From contig JAKZZE010000013.1 of the NCBI GenBank assembly GCA_024220505.1, positions 372,001 to 436,000 of the forward strand: a DNA stretch of 64,000 nt, read 5' to 3'. The notes under the pieces are model-generated. The model was not told the origin of the DNA, searched no databases, and was given only the letters and a program-made list of their open reading frames with translations. Below, piece by piece: positions 61,347-64,000 of this stretch. The translations under genes were made by a program, and so were the position numbers. The DNA is from Rhizopus arrhizus. Taxonomy: Eukaryota > Mucoromycota > Mucoromycetes > Mucorales > Rhizopodaceae. The stretch's first letter is position 1; every line of letters begins with the position of its first letter.

Positions 61347-63175
61347 CGAAAGAAAAAGTTTTTTTTTTATTAATAAAAAAAAGAGAAGGAAAAAAGAACA
61401 TGTATGACTCTCTATGCGGTCTTTTTAAAAAGCATTTAGCTAGCAAAATGTTTAACCTTTGGTCAAGTGTGACTATAGCATGTTGAGGGAAACACAAAAA
61501 AAACGAAGATGGATACAAATCGTGCTATCCTTATTATCGACAATGAATTGTGTTCCCTGGTGTCAGCTGGTTTTCAACATTGAACAAAAGAAAAACATAT
61601 ATTATCTTTCTCTTTGAATAACAAGGAAATAAAAGATAAATCAAGGGAGGTGAAAAATAAGGTATGATGCAAATCAACGGCTGTCAAATACCGAAGGGAA
61701 AATAATGCTTTGATTTCCTTTAAATATCAAAAAAAATTCTCTTCTTTTATCTTTTATTGTTAAAAGTGTAAGCGAATCTTTTTGTAGTTACCTATTTTCC
61801 TTATGCACTATTTTTTCTTTAAAAGCTGATTTTTGTGTTATTTTAGTATGAACTATATCGGTATTTTAATCGGTGAAGGCTAGATCATTCAACAAAGGTA
61901 AACTTTATACTAATCCAATATTAGGTAGTTAACCATCTGTTTTGCATCCTTTTCGTTTAAGCCATGTTTTATATACTTCAAGGAAGATGTTAACCCGGTT
62001 TATTATTTTAGTATTCAACATAAAACAAGGTAACGTATAACAGAAACTATAATTGTTCCTTTTTATTTGTATCTCCCTTGAAAAGTTACACATATGCACC
62101 AAGAGCTGGTTTGTTGGATGCGGTATTTAGAACGATTGAAAGCTTAAACAGCTCAAATGTATTTCCGACAAATTCTATTTCGCGTAAAGCATGCCTCCTT
62201 GTTTTGCCCCCCCTCCCAGTTGACCTGTTAAGGTTGGTTTATAAATGTTTTGCTCTGTGATTGTATTTTACTATAATGTTAAGGAGAAAAGCTTGGAAAT
62301 TTAGTCACAATCTTTGAACATAAATTCCATTTTAAATGTATGCATCATTTTTTTTGTTGAATTATACAAATGGCATATATTGCTCATGCTTAAAAAATAC
62401 ATCTGATTAAGCATATAGTATCAATTTTTTAGGCTAGAGATAAAAACATAAACAAAAAGAGTACGATATATAATATGAGCCTCTTTTGGTTAAATAAATA
62501 AAATATATGGGATACAAAATCCTCTTTGAATATAATAATAGCTTGATTTCTATGTATCTGAGTAATCCTTTTTTTTCAGTTACATAATCTTAAACCAAAT
62601 GTTCTCTGGGTGATTAACATTTGAAGGGAATAGTAATTACGGGAAGGGTATGGAAAAAAGCTCAAAAGAGGAAAATGTTCACGTAATCTTACCAGATGGT
62701 TGCAAGATGGCAGTACAAAAGCACAGACAAAGAAAAGGCATTTTGTGATACGTAAGCATGCGTCTTTCAAATGGGTGATCGATAGGACCATAAAACGATT
62801 GGCTTTATCTGGGCCATTCATTGTTCCTATTTGTTTGCTTTCGGTTCGGACCTTTTTTTTTTTTTTTTTTTTTTTTTTTGTTGCTGTTGTAATGATCAAA
62901 CCTTTTTGTATTGTGTTCCTTTGACTATAGATGATCTATTACTATTTTAATCACTTTAAGGTCCACCCTTTCTATTATCGCTATTAAGCGCCTGATTAAA
63001 TACCATGTCTTGTATAGTTTGTATTATATTGAAAAAAAAAAAAAAAAAAAAGCAATGAAATACATCCCTTGACAAGACGTCTGATTACAACGGAGTATGA
63101 AACAGCATTGCGTGAGATGAGCCACATGAATAAATGTATTTTTGTCTACTCTTTTCTTTTACTATTTCCATTAAA
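61347..63175. other. Gene-free AT-rich spacer
   Basis: Upstream region of the Rua1-type gene, then AT-rich sequence with T/A tracts at about 62851-62879 and 63032-63051. Short open frames only; no gene recognised. Confidence 0.45.
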
Positions 63176-63889
63176 ATGAATTCAATAAATATTAGTACAA
63201 TCAGAAAACCTAGGGAGCATATTTCAGAGAAATACGAAGCCTTCGTTATCGCTTTGCTACGGGCCAAACATACACTTCAGGAGATCGCTGTTAATTTGGG
63301 CCGTTCCAGATCAACGGTTGTTGCGACCATCCGAAAGGTCAAGAAAGGCAGCATCACCATCTAAAATCATTCAGGAAGTCAAAGATGCTTACTAAAAGGA
63401 ATTTAGTGTACCTGAAAATCTTTCTGCGCCGACAACCGATACTCCAAATGGCAGTGCATTGGTCATTATTTTGTGACACTGTGAAGAAGGTTGCTTTTGG
63501 AACTTGTTGAAAAGCAGCGCATCAGGTATGCTTTCATTCTTATCAAACATTGAGGAAACTATTTCTTGAGGTCTGCTATTTTTACAACAAAAGCGTATGG
63601 GTCAAAAAGCTCATGTTTTGGACCATGGAGGGACTGGAAAAAGGTAATCTGGTTAGATGAGTCTCACTTCTGCTTTTTTGGCAATGATGAACTTAGAAGA
63701 GTCCTTCGAATAAAGGGAGAAAGCTTGCTTTTGCAACATATAATCTTCGCAACCAAGTATGTAGTTCATTCTGTAATGGTTTAGAGATGTTTTACTGCTG
63801 AGAGTGTCGGCTTCCTTGCTGCCGTGAATGGCACATTGAATCAAGACAGGTATGTCAACATCTTGAGCTAGCCTATCCATCCTTAGATT

Positions 63890-63921
<32 letters not shown>

Positions 63922-64000
63922 GCGCCTAACAGCTACGTCTTTCAAGAGGATGGTGCCCTTGTCATATGGATCCTATACACAAGGGTGGAAGCGCACAACT
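63176..64000 (+). pseudogene. Tc1/mariner transposase relic, cut by the window end
   Basis: Plus strand, starts MNSINISTIRKPREHISEKY, with a helix-turn-helix HTLQEIAVNLGRSRSTVVAT, then TAA and several frame changes. The first catalytic Asp is in WKKVIWLDESHFCFFGNDEL; VMV then TAG, then RCFTAESVGFLAAVNGTLNQ follows in the same frame, and a 30-bp A tract (63891-63920) interrupts before QEDGA (second motif region). Not functional. The C-terminal part of the same family is probably the fragment at 29.8-30.0 kb. Confidence 0.82.
63891..63920. repeat. 30-bp poly-A tract inside a transposase relic
   Basis: Uninterrupted A run within the Tc1/mariner relic, absent from the ancestral coding sequence since it splits a conserved segment. 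Confidence 0.9.

Overview
The window is nuclear DNA of a filamentous fungus, most probably an early-diverging mould of the Mucorales (Mucoromycota). It is AT-rich. The genes carry many short GT-AG introns (mostly 48-65 nt), there is a CotH-family surface/secreted protein gene typical of Mucorales, and Mucoromycota-type repeat families occur between the genes. Species cannot be fixed from sequence alone. Gene models were assembled by hand from reading-frame continuity, GT-AG borders and remembered family conservation.

Layout. 0-8 kb: a secreted LysM protein (minus), a UPF0538/C2orf76 homologue (minus) and the box C/D snoRNP core protein NOP56 (minus). 8.6-9.7 kb: a dead Tc1/IS630-type transposase. 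12.1-15.5 kb: a TPX2-domain spindle protein (minus) and ribosomal protein uL11/RPL12 (plus). 16.1-26.5 kb: a mobile-element island. It holds a complete Tc1-type element with inactivated transposase, a relic of a Fanzor/TnpB-like RuvC nuclease, a 5.2-kb element with about 650-bp terminal inverted repeats and a TA duplication carrying a multi-exon gene with a PD-(D/E)XK-like core, and the 3' half of a LINE. 26.9-28.8 kb: a CotH protein. 29-38 kb: a second decayed region with gag, Tc1 and two further degenerate PD-(D/E)XK-like loci, one joined to C2H2 zinc fingers. 38-61 kb: housekeeping and cell-surface genes, namely gamma-glutamyltransferase (plus), DNA polymerase alpha catalytic subunit (minus), a mucin-like single-pass membrane protein (plus), a 1647-residue Sel1-repeat protein (minus), the GPI-anchor enzyme subunit GPI2/PIG-C (plus) and a Rua1-type zinc transcription regulator (minus). 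63-64 kb: another Tc1-type relic running off the end.

The host genes do not form a visible pathway or cluster; they are ordinary single genes separated by AT-rich spacers. The most unusual content is the mobile-element island: the long-TIR element with a nuclease-like cargo gene and no recognised transposase, the Fanzor/TnpB-like remnant beside it, and the three dispersed members of the same nuclease-like family. No tRNA, rRNA or CRISPR array was recognised.
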